Below are positions 8,749 through 18,100 of a stretch of DNA of 28,551 nt, in pieces (positions within the stretch are counted from its first letter, which is position 1; the number at the start of each line of letters is the position of its first letter). A program made the translations under genes and the position numbers. Below the pieces are notes generated by a model. The model ran no database searches, was not told the origin of the DNA, and worked only from the letters and a program-made list of their open reading frames with translations. Source of the stretch: a virus; IMG/VR virus record IMGVR_UViG_3300009425_000068, positions 1 through 28,551 of that record. One strand, written 5' to 3'.

Positions 8749-9251
8749 TGGCAGTTGCTAGTAGTGGTGCAATTTCACTAAATGACTTTCATACTGAAGC
8801 AGGCGGAAGTGCTAACAGTACCTGTACCCTTAATGATTCTGATATTAGGGGATTAATAGGTAAATCTGCTGGTGCAAGTATGAATTTTGAGGAGTGGTAT
8901 GGAGCGTCAGGTACAGTGTGGAGTACAACTATGACAACTGGAACAACTAGTAATAAGTCTGGAACATTTACTGGTTTTGATAGAGGAAATTTTGGTGCTC
9001 TATCTGATGACACAGTAGACTTTTCAAGTGGTAGACTATGCTTAGATTTAAATCATGAATCAACAGGAAACAAAGTAGTCTTTAGAATTGATACTGGTGC
9101 AACGAATGCAGGTTTTACTACAATGACAGTAGGAAGCACTGCTTATCAACGTACAGACGCAACATTTAGTAGCAATCCTGCTTCGCAAGCAATATGGGAG
9201 TGGGGTAGTAGTAATCCTTTTAGTGGCGAAATAGTAATTACCTGGACTTAA
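8748..9251 (+). CDS. Fibre-associated virion protein
   Basis: This 167-residue protein starts at an ATG that overlaps the fibre stop by one base (TAATG). The N-terminal half (SGAISLNDFHTEAGG, then 'LNDSDIRGLIGKSAGASMNFEEWYG') is a module I associate with marine phage tail proteins, where it is often found in front of variable beta-rich tails. The C-terminal half, from about residue 60, looks like a small beta-sandwich with many Thr, Ser and Gly, ending in 'WEWGSSNPFSGEIVITWT'. It has no membrane segment. It is probably a fibre tip, fibre-capping or second receptor-binding protein; this is inferred from position. Confidence 0.65.
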   Translation: MAVASSGAISLNDFHTEAGGSANSTCTLNDSDIRGLIGKSAGASMNFEEWYGASGTVWSTTMTTGTTSNKSGTFTGFDRGNFGALSDDTVDFSSGRLCLDLNHESTGNKVVFRIDTGATNAGFTTMTVGSTAYQRTDATFSSNPASQAIWEWGSSNPFSGEIVITWT

Positions 9252-9263
9252 TATTAAATAATT

Positions 9264-10445
9264 ATGAATATACTTTTTATAGAATACGACTCTCAACACT
9301 TTCATCAACAAGTTAAATTAGTTGATGGCGGACATAATGTATGGTCTACTTGGAGTAATAAAGAATACCATACAAAATTTGGAATACAGAATTGTGACAG
9401 TGGTAATTGGACAACGTGGACAGAAAGTAGTTATCAGTCTTTGACCAATAAAATTACTAGTTTAAGTATCGATACAGTTATTTTAGGTATACCTTGGTTA
9501 CATTGGTTGCGTGGGGTAATGCCCGAAGGAGTAACCTTTTTAGCCGCTACAGAAGATGCATTTAAACTAGAGACTGATAAATTTGCAACTAGGACTGCAG
9601 TTGGTAACTTAGGTTTAAATGTATTAGATGTTGTAGGACAAGGAAAAACAGATGCTTTTGATTTATCTGGGTATTCAGTAAGGCCTGTTATAGTTAAGCC
9701 TAAAAATAGTTTTGTAGGTACTTATGTTATTTATGAAAATCAAGACGCAGCAGCTATTGCACACTTTGACAATTTTACTGAATCACAACATTATGATTAT
9801 TATTTAGAAAAATTTTTACCAAACATGAAATTAGAGGCAGAGGTACATTTTATTATTGCTAATGATAAATGGGCTATTTACTATACTGGAGAAATGCAAA
9901 ACGAAATAGATCGTAGAACATTTATTAAAAATAAAGCTACCTCTCCTTGGATAAATGATGTAGTCCTTAAAAAACTTTCTTCAGATATTAACACAAAAGT
10001 ATTAGCAGCAGCCAAAACTTTTTTAGATTGGGCTGTTACAAAAGGTGGTAACTATTGTGGCTCAATAAATTTTGGAGTTGATAATAGTGATGAACTTTAT
10101 TGGATTGAATGTAATGCTAGAAAAGATGCTTATAGTTGTTTGCCGTGTAATATATCTGGAAGTGATTATCTTGCGGCACTAACTACAGATCCTGATAAAT
10201 ATGTAACCGATATAAGCCAATGGACATTTACTACAGTAGCATCCACAATAGATAATTCTCCTATTCAGGAGTATCCATTTAACTTACATGCTGAATATGA
10301 AGTTGATCCACCAAACTGTTTGCTTAAACAGGAAGATAAATACAGGACTAATCATGGTGGAATAGTTATATATTCTCAAGGAGATCTTCCTACAGAATTT
10401 GTTACTAAATTAACTGCAGATGGAAAATATAAAATTGTATCGTAA
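9264..10445 (+). CDS. ATP-grasp family ligase
   Basis: This 393-residue cytoplasmic protein has the motifs of an ATP-grasp carboxylate-amine ligase. After an N-terminal domain of ~90 residues come 'ATEDAFKLETDKFATR' (Lys106, a candidate ATP-binding lysine), 'NLGLNV', 'RPVIVKPKNSFVGTYV' (Lys145 and a loop over the phosphates), 'YLEKFLP' (Glu182), 'AEVHF' and 'GSINFGV...LYWIECNARKDA', where Glu282 and Asn284 would hold the magnesium. The order resembles the glycinamide ribonucleotide synthetase core, but the N-terminal domain is different, so it is not PurD. ATP-grasp enzymes join a carboxylate to an amine or thiol through an acyl phosphate. The substrate is unknown. No Shine-Dalgarno is visible in the 12-base gap before the ATG. 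It lies between fibre genes and a SET-domain gene; modification of a virion protein or of the host surface is inference. Confidence 0.78.
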   Translation: MNILFIEYDSQHFHQQVKLVDGGHNVWSTWSNKEYHTKFGIQNCDSGNWTTWTESSYQSLTNKITSLSIDTVILGIPWLHWLRGVMPEGVTFLAATEDAFKLETDKFATRTAVGNLGLNVLDVVGQGKTDAFDLSGYSVRPVIVKPKNSFVGTYVIYENQDAAAIAHFDNFTESQHYDYYLEKFLPNMKLEAEVHFIIANDKWAIYYTGEMQNEIDRRTFIKNKATSPWINDVVLKKLSSDINTKVLAAAKTFLDWAVTKGGNYCGSINFGVDNSDELYWIECNARKDAYSCLPCNISGSDYLAALTTDPDKYVTDISQWTFTTVASTIDNSPIQEYPFNLHAEYEVDPPNCLLKQEDKYRTNHGGIVIYSQGDLPTEFVTKLTADGKYKIVS

Positions 10446-10454
10446 TTAATAAAA

Positions 10455-10925
10455 ATGTTTTATTATAAGGTAGAGAATAGAAAATCACCAATACAAGGAG
10501 AGGGTCTATACACATTAGATGATATTAAAAAGGGCAGTATTATTTTTTATTGGGGATCAGATCAAGATAGGATCATTAATGAAGCTACCTATTTAAAAAA
10601 ACGAAAAGATGTGTCTGATAATATATTTCAAAAAACATCTGGTAGATGGGTACACAATAAATTTTTACACTGCAAAGAATGGGGCCTTGATTGCTATATG
10701 AATCATTCTTACAGCCCTAATATACTATACTATTGTGGTATTGGCTTTGCAAAAAAAGACATTAAAAAAAATGAAGAGCTATTTATAAATTTTCAATACC
10801 TTTTATCAGATAAAGACTCTGCATGTTTTACAGATATAGAAACTAATAGGCAAGTTATAGGGTTAGATAATGACGAATGCTTAAAAGAATCATCTAAAGA
10901 ATTAATCTTATTACTTAATAAATAA
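10455..10925 (+). CDS. SET-domain protein methyltransferase
   Basis: This 156-residue protein has the hallmarks of a SET lysine methyltransferase. SPIQGEGLYTLDDIKKG (11-27) corresponds to the GxG strand that opens the domain, YMNHSYSPN (81-89) is the NHSxxPN SAM-binding and knot motif, and GFAKKDIKKNEELFINFQY (97-115) is the closing segment with an aromatic end. SET enzymes move a methyl group from S-adenosylmethionine to a protein lysine. It has no pre-SET cysteines, like the minimal viral and bacterial forms. It follows the ATP-grasp gene after nine bases, without a clear ribosome binding site, and the DNA is very AT-rich (many AAA and ATA codons). It could methylate a phage structural protein or a host protein; the target is not visible. 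Confidence 0.8.
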   Translation: MFYYKVENRKSPIQGEGLYTLDDIKKGSIIFYWGSDQDRIINEATYLKKRKDVSDNIFQKTSGRWVHNKFLHCKEWGLDCYMNHSYSPNILYYCGIGFAKKDIKKNEELFINFQYLLSDKDSACFTDIETNRQVIGLDNDECLKESSKELILLLNK

Positions 10926-10926
10926 A

Positions 10927-10954
10927 TTGACAAAATTGGTATACATTGTATAAT
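10927..10954 (+). promoter_or_regulatory. Consensus sigma70-type promoter
   Basis: TTGACA (10927-10932) and TATAAT (10949-10954) are both perfect hexamers with a 16-base spacer. The start of transcription would be near 10961, about 38 bases ahead of the XhlA-like gene. This is in the largest gap of the window (73 bases), directly after the SET gene stop. It would let the host RNA polymerase express the downstream genes independently of the fibre operon. Confidence 0.85.
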
Positions 10955-10998
10955 ATAAGTAAGACTATGAAAAAAAAGAATAAATAAAAGGAAGAACC

Positions 10999-11226
10999 AT
11001 GAAAATGGAACCACAAACTGAACGCGAACACATAATTTCAATACAAGGGCATATTACTGGCGTGAAAAGAGATATTAATAATCTTAAAGAAGATGTGCAA
11101 CACTTGCACAAAGATGTAGAAACATTGGGTGGCAAGATAGATAAAATCTATTGGGTTGTGTTATCTATAGTGGGGGCTGTAGGTTTAATGGTTATTGAAA
11201 AATTAATAGAAATGGTAGGCAGATAA
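10999..11226 (+). CDS. XhlA-like coiled-coil membrane protein (holin-like)
   Basis: This is a 75-residue protein. Residues 1-48 form a charged heptad helix (VKRDINNLKEDVQHLHKDVETLGGKID) and residues ~50-70 form one hydrophobic membrane segment (YWVVLSIVGAVGLMVIEKLI). This is the layout of the haemolysin XhlA family, small membrane proteins that act with holins in host lysis. The start is supported by AAAGGAAG upstream of 10999; Met3 is an alternative. It is the first gene after the consensus promoter and overlaps the next gene by one base. It sits far from the amidase and holin at 20265-21066, which leaves a separate role open, such as a membrane anchor for ejection proteins. Confidence 0.62.
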   Translation: MKMEPQTEREHIISIQGHITGVKRDINNLKEDVQHLHKDVETLGGKIDKIYWVVLSIVGAVGLMVIEKLIEMVGR

Positions 11227-11390
11227 TGGAAAAGAAATTAAAAACTTTAACAGACAGACAAAAAGCAACTATGAAAAAACACTCAGTGCATCATAGTACA
11301 AAGCATATGTCTTCTATGAAAAAAGCTATGCTGTCTGGAAAATCATTTACAGCAGCTCATAAAATAGCACAAAAAAAGGTAGGTAAATAA
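11226..11390 (+). CDS. Small basic Lys/His/Met-rich protein
   Basis: This 54-residue gene starts and ends in TAATG overlaps (ATG at 11226, stop at 11388-11390). The protein is strongly basic, with 'TLTDRQKATMKKHSVHHSTKHM' followed by 'MKKAMLSGKSFTAAHKIAQKKVGK'. Small proteins of this pattern are familiar to me from marine podoviruses and myoviruses, where they have no assigned function. The charge would suit DNA binding or packing inside the head next to the internal proteins. The tight coupling on both sides argues strongly that it is real. Confidence 0.75.
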   Translation: MEKKLKTLTDRQKATMKKHSVHHSTKHMSSMKKAMLSGKSFTAAHKIAQKKVGK

Positions 11391-12739
11391 TGGCAACAAC
11401 AGTATCGCCACAATCAGTAGCCATACAAACAGAGGTAGGTAAGCTAGTAAAAAAGCCACAGCTTCCAACTGGATCTACTGTTAAACCACAAATGCAACAA
11501 GTAGGTGTTGGAGAAGACATGACTACTGCAGGTGCAAATGCCACAGCACCTCAAGCATCTACTACCGCAAGTCAATCTCCCACAGCACCCACTATATCTA
11601 CTACTACTGGTGGCACATCAGCAACTCAAACAGGCGCAACAGCAGCAACAGCACAGCAATATACAGCAGCTGCAAATGCTGCTTCTCAAGCACCTGTAGT
11701 AACTGCAGCCCAAGGTACAGGTACCTTAACTCAAGAGGCGGTTGGACAAACAGGTACTATTACTGATCCTGCAACTGTAAGAGGACAGCTAGCAGAAATT
11801 ACCACAGATATTGAAAATGCAATGGCATCAGGATCACCCCTTCCTGCATTTGCTAGAGGTGCATCTAAAATGGCTATGGCAGCCATGGCACAAAGAGGAT
11901 TGTCTGCTAGTACTATAGCAGCAGATGCAGTAGCAGAAGGTGTACTAAGAGCTTCTACTCAGATAGCAGCAGCAGATGCAGCTACTTACAAAGACATGAT
12001 ATTTCAAAATTTAAGTAATCGTCAACAGGCTATGATTACTAATGCACAAAATTACTTTCAAAGAGATATGGCTAATCTTAATAATCGTCAGCAAGCCTCT
12101 ATAACTAATGCACAAATTAAGCAACAATCTTTACTATCAGATCAAGCAGCTGTAAATGCTTCTAAGCAATTTAATGCAACTAATAAACAACAGACCGATC
12201 AATTTTTTGCAGGCTTAAATGCAAATATTCAAGAGTCTAATGCAAAACGTTCTGATGCTATGAATCAATTTAATGCACAAGAAACTAATAAAATATCAGC
12301 ACAAAATGCTGCTAATAGTGTGGCAGTTAATGAAGCTAATGCACAGCGAAGAGCTACTATAGATCAGTTTAATGCAGGCATACAGGATCAACGAGATAGA
12401 TTTAATGTAGAGAATCAAAGAATAGTAGATCAAAGTAATGTTGAATGGAGACGAGCAATTAATACTGCAAATACTGCAGAGGTTAATGCTGCTAATCAAA
12501 TCAATGCACAAAATACATTGGATCTTTCTAACTATGCTATGAATGCTTTATGGCAACAGTGGCGTGATGAAGCATCATGGTCACAGACAGAAGGCGAGAA
12601 TGCAAAAAATAGAGCCCACAATTTAGCTGTAGCCGCTATGGAAAGAGCTACAACATTTGATATAATGGACGAAGATAAAAAAAATAAACTACTAGAACTT
12701 CTTGGTAAGTTTGCAGTAGGCGTATGGGCAAAACCTTAA
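11390..12739 (+). CDS. Internal virion protein (coiled-coil, gp14-like position)
   Basis: This is a 449-residue protein. Residues 1-125 are a low-complexity Ala/Thr/Ser/Gln/Pro region. Residues ~130-200 hold an Ala-rich helix with 'AMAAMAQRGLSASTIAADAV'. Residues ~205-390 are a long Asn/Gln/Ala-rich helical repeat in which 'NRQQAxITNAQ' and 'QFNAQ' recur. A compact end contains 'ALWQQWRDEASW'. This layout is typical of the internal core proteins of marine T7-like phages that leave the head with the DNA and help build a channel through the host envelope. It begins a run of probable ejection proteins. The ejection role is inferred from composition and order. Confidence 0.68.
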   Translation: MATTVSPQSVAIQTEVGKLVKKPQLPTGSTVKPQMQQVGVGEDMTTAGANATAPQASTTASQSPTAPTISTTTGGTSATQTGATAATAQQYTAAANAASQAPVVTAAQGTGTLTQEAVGQTGTITDPATVRGQLAEITTDIENAMASGSPLPAFARGASKMAMAAMAQRGLSASTIAADAVAEGVLRASTQIAAADAATYKDMIFQNLSNRQQAMITNAQNYFQRDMANLNNRQQASITNAQIKQQSLLSDQAAVNASKQFNATNKQQTDQFFAGLNANIQESNAKRSDAMNQFNAQETNKISAQNAANSVAVNEANAQRRATIDQFNAGIQDQRDRFNVENQRIVDQSNVEWRRAINTANTAEVNAANQINAQNTLDLSNYAMNALWQQWRDEASWSQTEGENAKNRAHNLAVAAMERATTFDIMDEDKKNKLLELLGKFAVGVWAKP

Positions 12740-12750
12740 GGAGATAATAT

Positions 12751-13077
12751 ATGGCTAATTGGATGACGGATGCATGGACTTGGACTAAAGATTTAATTGG
12801 AGATACTGACTATGGAGATTTAGTAGATGGTGCTAAATTTGCTATAAGCTATTTTGATGATGATAAAGATTCATCTTCAGGAAGCCCTAATAGTTTAGTA
12901 AATCTTTCTGGAAAAATTAAAACTTCTATATCTGCACCAAGATCAGCAACCGCTAATAAAATTTCTAAGTCACCAATAACTAGTAACGCAGAAGCCGCTG
13001 TTGCTAAACATAGAAACATTATGGCAAGAGCAATAAATCAAGCAACAAGAATAACAGCAACATCAAAGAGAACATAA
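12751..13077 (+). CDS. Small virion-associated protein of unknown function
   Basis: This 108-residue protein is preceded by a strong AAGGAGAT ribosome binding site. It starts with an aromatic and acidic part (NWMTDAWTWTKDLIGDTDYG, then 'FDDDKD') and ends with a basic, Ser/Ala/Thr-rich helix (AVAKHRNIMARAINQATRITATSKR). It has no membrane segment. I do not recognise it. Its place between two probable internal proteins suggests a minor head or ejection component. Confidence 0.65.
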   Translation: MANWMTDAWTWTKDLIGDTDYGDLVDGAKFAISYFDDDKDSSSGSPNSLVNLSGKIKTSISAPRSATANKISKSPITSNAEAAVAKHRNIMARAINQATRITATSKRT

Positions 13078-13078
13078 T

Positions 13079-13615
13079 ATGGCAGAACCAATAGTACCAG
13101 AAATGGAATATGATGAGTTTAATTCTCCTATTCCAGGACAATCATTAACTGATGAACCAGGCAATGCTAAGTGGGAAAACCCACCTAGGTATACAAAGGT
13201 AGAAGAAGTTTCTGAAATGATTATGAAAAAAGTATTTAATAAAGAAGCTGTTAAAAATATTTTAATGATGTTAGAAGCAGGAATTCCTGTAGAAGGAGTA
13301 GCTAGAACTATAGTATTTGCAGGCTATGCTGAAGGTCAATACAATCCAGACGTAGGGGTATTAATAGCAAGATTAACTTTTGAAGCAGTACTTACCATAG
13401 GAGTTGTAGGTAAAGTAAAAAATTTAAAGATAACACTTAAACCTAAAGACACAGAAAAGAATGACTTTGCATTTGAAATGGGACAGCTTAAGTTTGCTAA
13501 AGAAATTGCAGATAATATGGGTAAACAAGATCTTAAAAAAGCTGATGATGAAACAATTAAAGAGATGGGCGGTATGAGCCTTATGTCTAAACCTATGATG
13601 GAGGATACTAAGTAA
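13079..13615 (+). CDS. Marine phage virion structural protein (PIPGQSLT-EPGN type)
   Basis: This is a 178-residue protein. The N-terminal 'FNSPIPGQSLTDEPGNAKWENPP' (about 14-36) is a motif I recall from structural proteins of several marine phage groups, including T4-like cyanophages. A helical part follows (KVEEVSEMIMKKVFN and 'LMMLEAGIPVEGVARTIVFAGYAEG'), then a mildly hydrophobic helix (VLIARLTFEAVLTIGVVGKV). The C-terminus is charged and Met-rich, ending with 'MGGMSLMSKPMMED'. It starts one base after the preceding stop, with AAAGAGAA as the possible binding site, and its stop overlaps the next start. The precise role is unknown. Confidence 0.65.
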   Translation: MAEPIVPEMEYDEFNSPIPGQSLTDEPGNAKWENPPRYTKVEEVSEMIMKKVFNKEAVKNILMMLEAGIPVEGVARTIVFAGYAEGQYNPDVGVLIARLTFEAVLTIGVVGKVKNLKITLKPKDTEKNDFAFEMGQLKFAKEIADNMGKQDLKKADDETIKEMGGMSLMSKPMMEDTK

Positions 13616-15141
13616 TGGATTTTGCAAGTGGACTAATGAGTTTTGCTACTGGTGCAGTTAAAGGCGGTATTAAAATACAAGAGGATAGAAAAAAAAGAGA
13701 AGATGAGTTAATAACTACTGCAGAAACAGATGCTGCTACTGAAGTAGAAACAATGATAAATGATGCTAGAGCAGAACTTAGATCTTCTCAAAATATTTTT
13801 AACACTACAGCTAATAACCAAATTAAAAACTGGAAACAAATAGCATCAGAATACGGTGATGACTTTAACGATGATTTAAGTATACTTGCAGTAAGCAGAC
13901 CTGATTTATTTCAAGGGGATGATCTAGATAAAATTAGAACTGGAGTAAAACAGTTTATGAATGTTGGCCCACTAGGAGAAGGTATAACTCCTGATTCTGA
14001 TGTGACTAAACAATTTTATCAAGACTATGGCCAAGGAGCAACAGGCTCTTCTGTATTTAAAGCACAGCAAGATGCATATAATGCTAAAGTTAGAAACAAT
14101 ATGTCTCAACTTGTAGGATCAAATAGTACTAAACTATTACTAGATGATTACTTACCACAAGGTGCAGTTAAAGGAGATCAAACTTTTATTAGACCAGAAA
14201 GATTAGAGAGAGCACAAGAAGGTAAAGTATCTCGTGAAGCATTTTTAGGTAATGTAAATGATTTAGTTAATAGTGAATTTACATCAAATCCAGCATCTGT
14301 ATCAGCTGGTAGGTATTTAGCTACAGCAAATTGGGTGCCAGCCATAAGTATGAAAGATATGAGACAGGTATTAAGTTCTCAAGGAGTTAATGATCCTATG
14401 CAACAAAATACAGAAATTATGTTACAAGTTGCTGGAATACAAAGAGCACTTGAATTGCAAGGTGTAAAAAAAGAAAGCATACAAGGACTATTACTAGAGA
14501 AAGGTATTACCGATACTGATAATATAATGGCAATGCAAAGTAGTATTCAACCTATAGTATTAGGTAATTTTAATACAAGATTAGAAAACTTGAGCAAATC
14601 ACCGCTTACTAATCCAACAACAAAAGCATTAATTTCAAACTATCTAAATAATCCAGAGGGTATGGATCCAGAATCTTTAAGTACTCTTAAGGGAACGTTA
14701 GAAGAGCAATTATTTGCTGCTGAAAAAGAAGTAAGAGGAACAGGATATGTAGATGCTGTAGGAAACTTTATACAATCTGTTGATCCTGATGTAATTAAAC
14801 AGACTAATCCTCAACTATTAATTAATCTTGGCGATAAAGATAATCCAACTAAAGGTATAGTAGATCCTAAACTTACAGATGGAATATTAAGTATAAGAGA
14901 TTATAATCAAAACATAATAGGAACTATGGATATAGAAGATTTCTTTTCACCAGGATATGTAAATGATAAAGGAGAATTTATACAAGGGGGGGGAAGCGGC
15001 AGTACAATCTATAGATCAAACTATGATTATAGATATGGAGAAAGCTATGGAAAGAGAATGCGACAAATAATATATTTAATGAATGGTGGTCAAGCAGAAG
15101 TTCAAAGACTATTAGAAAATAGAAAACCAAATACTGAATAA
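13615..15141 (+). CDS. Putative internal/ejection virion protein (gp15-like position)
   Basis: This is a 508-residue, mostly helical protein, translationally coupled to its upstream neighbour (TAATG). It opens with a short hydrophobic, Gly-rich stretch (FASGLMSFATGAVKGGIKI), then a charged coiled-coil region, then a mixed region to the end. It has no cysteines. It lies between a structural protein and the 1706-residue giant, the position of T7 gp15 before gp16, so a DNA-ejection role is likely by order. Near the C-terminus a run of eight G bases (14986-14993) encodes a Gly triplet; this is unusual in such AT-rich DNA and would shift the frame if miscounted. Confidence 0.62.
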   Translation: MDFASGLMSFATGAVKGGIKIQEDRKKREDELITTAETDAATEVETMINDARAELRSSQNIFNTTANNQIKNWKQIASEYGDDFNDDLSILAVSRPDLFQGDDLDKIRTGVKQFMNVGPLGEGITPDSDVTKQFYQDYGQGATGSSVFKAQQDAYNAKVRNNMSQLVGSNSTKLLLDDYLPQGAVKGDQTFIRPERLERAQEGKVSREAFLGNVNDLVNSEFTSNPASVSAGRYLATANWVPAISMKDMRQVLSSQGVNDPMQQNTEIMLQVAGIQRALELQGVKKESIQGLLLEKGITDTDNIMAMQSSIQPIVLGNFNTRLENLSKSPLTNPTTKALISNYLNNPEGMDPESLSTLKGTLEEQLFAAEKEVRGTGYVDAVGNFIQSVDPDVIKQTNPQLLINLGDKDNPTKGIVDPKLTDGILSIRDYNQNIIGTMDIEDFFSPGYVNDKGEFIQGGGSGSTIYRSNYDYRYGESYGKRMRQIIYLMNGGQAEVQRLLENRKPNTE

Positions 15142-15144
15142 TAT

Positions 15145-18100
15145 ATGGGAACACTTTCATTTGCACCTATAGAACCAGAAGATACTTCTACGGATATAAA
15201 CTCTAACGCAAAGTTAAAGTTTTCACCAATAGAAAATAAAAACCTTGATATAAATAAACTTAATCTATTTCAAGATAGTGTCTTTGATATGCAAGAAAAA
15301 CTAGAATTAGATAAAACTCCTTATGTAAGTGAAGAAGAATATGAAAAAGCTAATAAGGGAGTACAGTTAGGTACGGCTGCAAAATACGGATTTAATTCTT
15401 CTGTACAGGGAGCAGTATACCATGCATCTGCAGTACCAGGATGGACCGATAGAGCTGCCGATTACATGATAGATTTTTTTGGAGGTGACGCAGATAAGTG
15501 GACAACCAATTATCTATACGGAGATGAGCTTACTAATCAAGCTGGCATAACTAACAATGAAGATTTTATTAATTTACAAAAAAAAATTAAAGAGAAGGAT
15601 GAATTTAAAGCAAGTCTAGATAATAACTTTTTTAAAAAGGTAACGTTTAATACCCTAGCATCTATAGATGCAACTGAAGAACATTTAAAAAGTTATGCAC
15701 AGAGAGTTCAGCCATTTACTGTAGATCCTTTATTTCAACCTGATGGTATTGCAGAAAAAGTTGCAATGGGTTTTGGTGGTATGCCTATTCAAATAGCTGA
15801 AGTAGGAGCACTTACTCTTGCAGCTGCTGGAGGTATAGCTTTAGCTACAGGAACAGCAATTGGTGGTGCTCCTATTGCTGCTGCAGGTATTGGATTTGGA
15901 ACTCTAGGATTTTTGGCATCATATGAAGAAGAAGCTGGAGCCGTTTTATATAATACTATTATAAGTGCAGGTGAGGGTATGGCATTTGGAGGCCTATCTA
16001 AATTACCTGGATGGAAAAGTAGGACTGTTGCAATGGGAGGGCTTGGAGCCGCATCTGCTAGATTGCACGGTGGTGGATCTGAAGAGATGATAGCAGGTGC
16101 AATTAATCTAGCCTCTCTAGGATTTGCTGGAAGAGGATTTGATAAACTTACAGGTAAAAATGTATTTGGCACACAGCCTAAAGAGCCAACCCCTAAACCT
16201 CCTGAGTATACATTTTTAAAAGCTAAAGATGTTTTACAACATGATATTAGAAAATTAGATGCAAGTACAAAACCATTAAGAGACTACATAAAAGAAGATG
16301 GTAAGGGATATCATGTAGAAGCTCAAGCTATACCTTTTGAGATATCAAAAGAAAGTTCTATAAGTTTACTTAAAGAATCTAAATCTAAAAAAGACTTTGA
16401 ATTAAAGTTAGGTAATGTAGAAAAATTAGAATTAACTGCAAACACAAGAAGAGATATAGAATCTGGAAGAGATACAGTTAGATTTAAAAAAATAACAAAA
16501 GAAACAAAACCAGAAGAACTTGCATTAAATGAAAAAACAATTAAAAAAGATGTAGAGATAGATAAACAATTTGTAATTAAAGATGGAAAATTAATAGATT
16601 ATACATATCATTTAGACGCTGCAACTTTAACCATAAAGCCAAAAGGATTTACTGAAACATTTAAAGATACTGGAATAAACAGAACTCAGTATAATCAAAA
16701 GGATGCTATACTGGATAGGTATAACAACTCTAAAATAATTAATGGTAAGTTAAAATCTATTGATGCTAATACAATAGAGATATCTTTTAAACAACTTATG
16801 TCTATATACAGACAAAAAGGTGCAGAGCATAAATGGGCAAAGCCTGCTTTTAAAGAAGCTAGTGCAATAAAGAAACAAGAAGAAACAAGTATGCTTAATA
16901 GGTTTACTAAGTATGTTGAAGAGGCTGATATAAATAGGTCTCATATGGATAGGCTTTTAAATATTACAACAAGAGTAGATCCTCATCCTGGTGAAAGCAA
17001 AATACCAAATGCTAATGAGTTATTATATGCTATAACTGAAATGGTTAAAGACCCTAAGACTGGTAAAAATACATTTAAAATAAAAAAAGATAAAAAAACT
17101 GGACAGGATAAAGAGGTAGACTTAAACAAGTCCGAAGCAGGAACAGGAGCTAATGAAATAAAAGGCCTATTAGAAAGACAGTTAATTCCTATTAAACTAA
17201 CAGGTGATGCATCAAAAAATAATATTAAACTATTTGTTTCTACAAAAGTAAAACAAATGAAAGGTGCGGTTGATGCTGGTATAAATGATATACTATACAG
17301 ACAAAGATCAGTACTAGATCAGCCTATTAATAAATTTCAATTTATAGAAGAGAAAAAAGGATTCCTTCAAGAAAAAGTTTTTTTTAATTTTACAAATGCA
17401 ATAGGGCAAACAAAAACATATAGATCTAAAGAAGGCGCCTTAACTGAATTTGAAAATTTAACTGTAAAAGAAGCATACAATATTCCTGGAAAAATGAAAG
17501 GGGTTAACTCTCAGAAAAAAATTATAGATGCTATGATAAACAGAGAAATTGTCATGGAAAAAAAAGCAGCTAGTGCTGCAAAAAATAAAACTCCTAAAGA
17601 AATAAAAGCAGAGTATCTTAAAAAAGACAATAAGGATAACTTTGTCTATAGAATGTCGTATGAGACTTTACAAAAAAATTATAAACTAACTCCCGAAGAA
17701 ACTAGAATTGTTAGAAAACTAGATGAGGGTTTAACTAATGCTAGAATACTATATAATAAAGAAATGCAGTTAAATCCTGCTGCTGGAAAATTAATTGATG
17801 AGCTTCCAAACTACTATCCTCATGCTTGGATAGGAAACTATAGGGTATATATTAAAGATCCTATAACTAATGATTTAGTAGGATCTATTGTTGGATCAAG
17901 TAGAGCTGATGTGTTAAAACAATACCAAACGTTTAAACAAAAAAATCCTAAATATGATAAGTACCCTTATGAGTATGTTCCACAAAGTCAAAGTACTGGT
18001 AAAGGTAAAGAAAATTTATATGAGGCATTCTATGAAGCAACCAGAATAATGGATTTAAAAGATCCACAGTTAGGCACTGCACTAAAAGAAGCATATAGAG

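Noticed and set aside
9264-10445. PurD (phosphoribosylamine-glycine ligase) as an auxiliary purine gene
   Set aside because: The ATP-grasp core is similar, but the N-terminal domain and the ends differ, and no other purine gene is near; only the superfamily is supported.
10967-10987. Six-codon mini reading frame (MKKKNK) in the leader after the consensus promoter
   Set aside because: It has no ribosome binding site and nothing suggests attenuation; it is probably chance in an A-rich leader.
13171-13184. GTGGG-AAAA-CCCAC hairpin in the 178-residue structural gene
   Set aside because: Only five base pairs, inside coding sequence, with no T-run; it fits chance.
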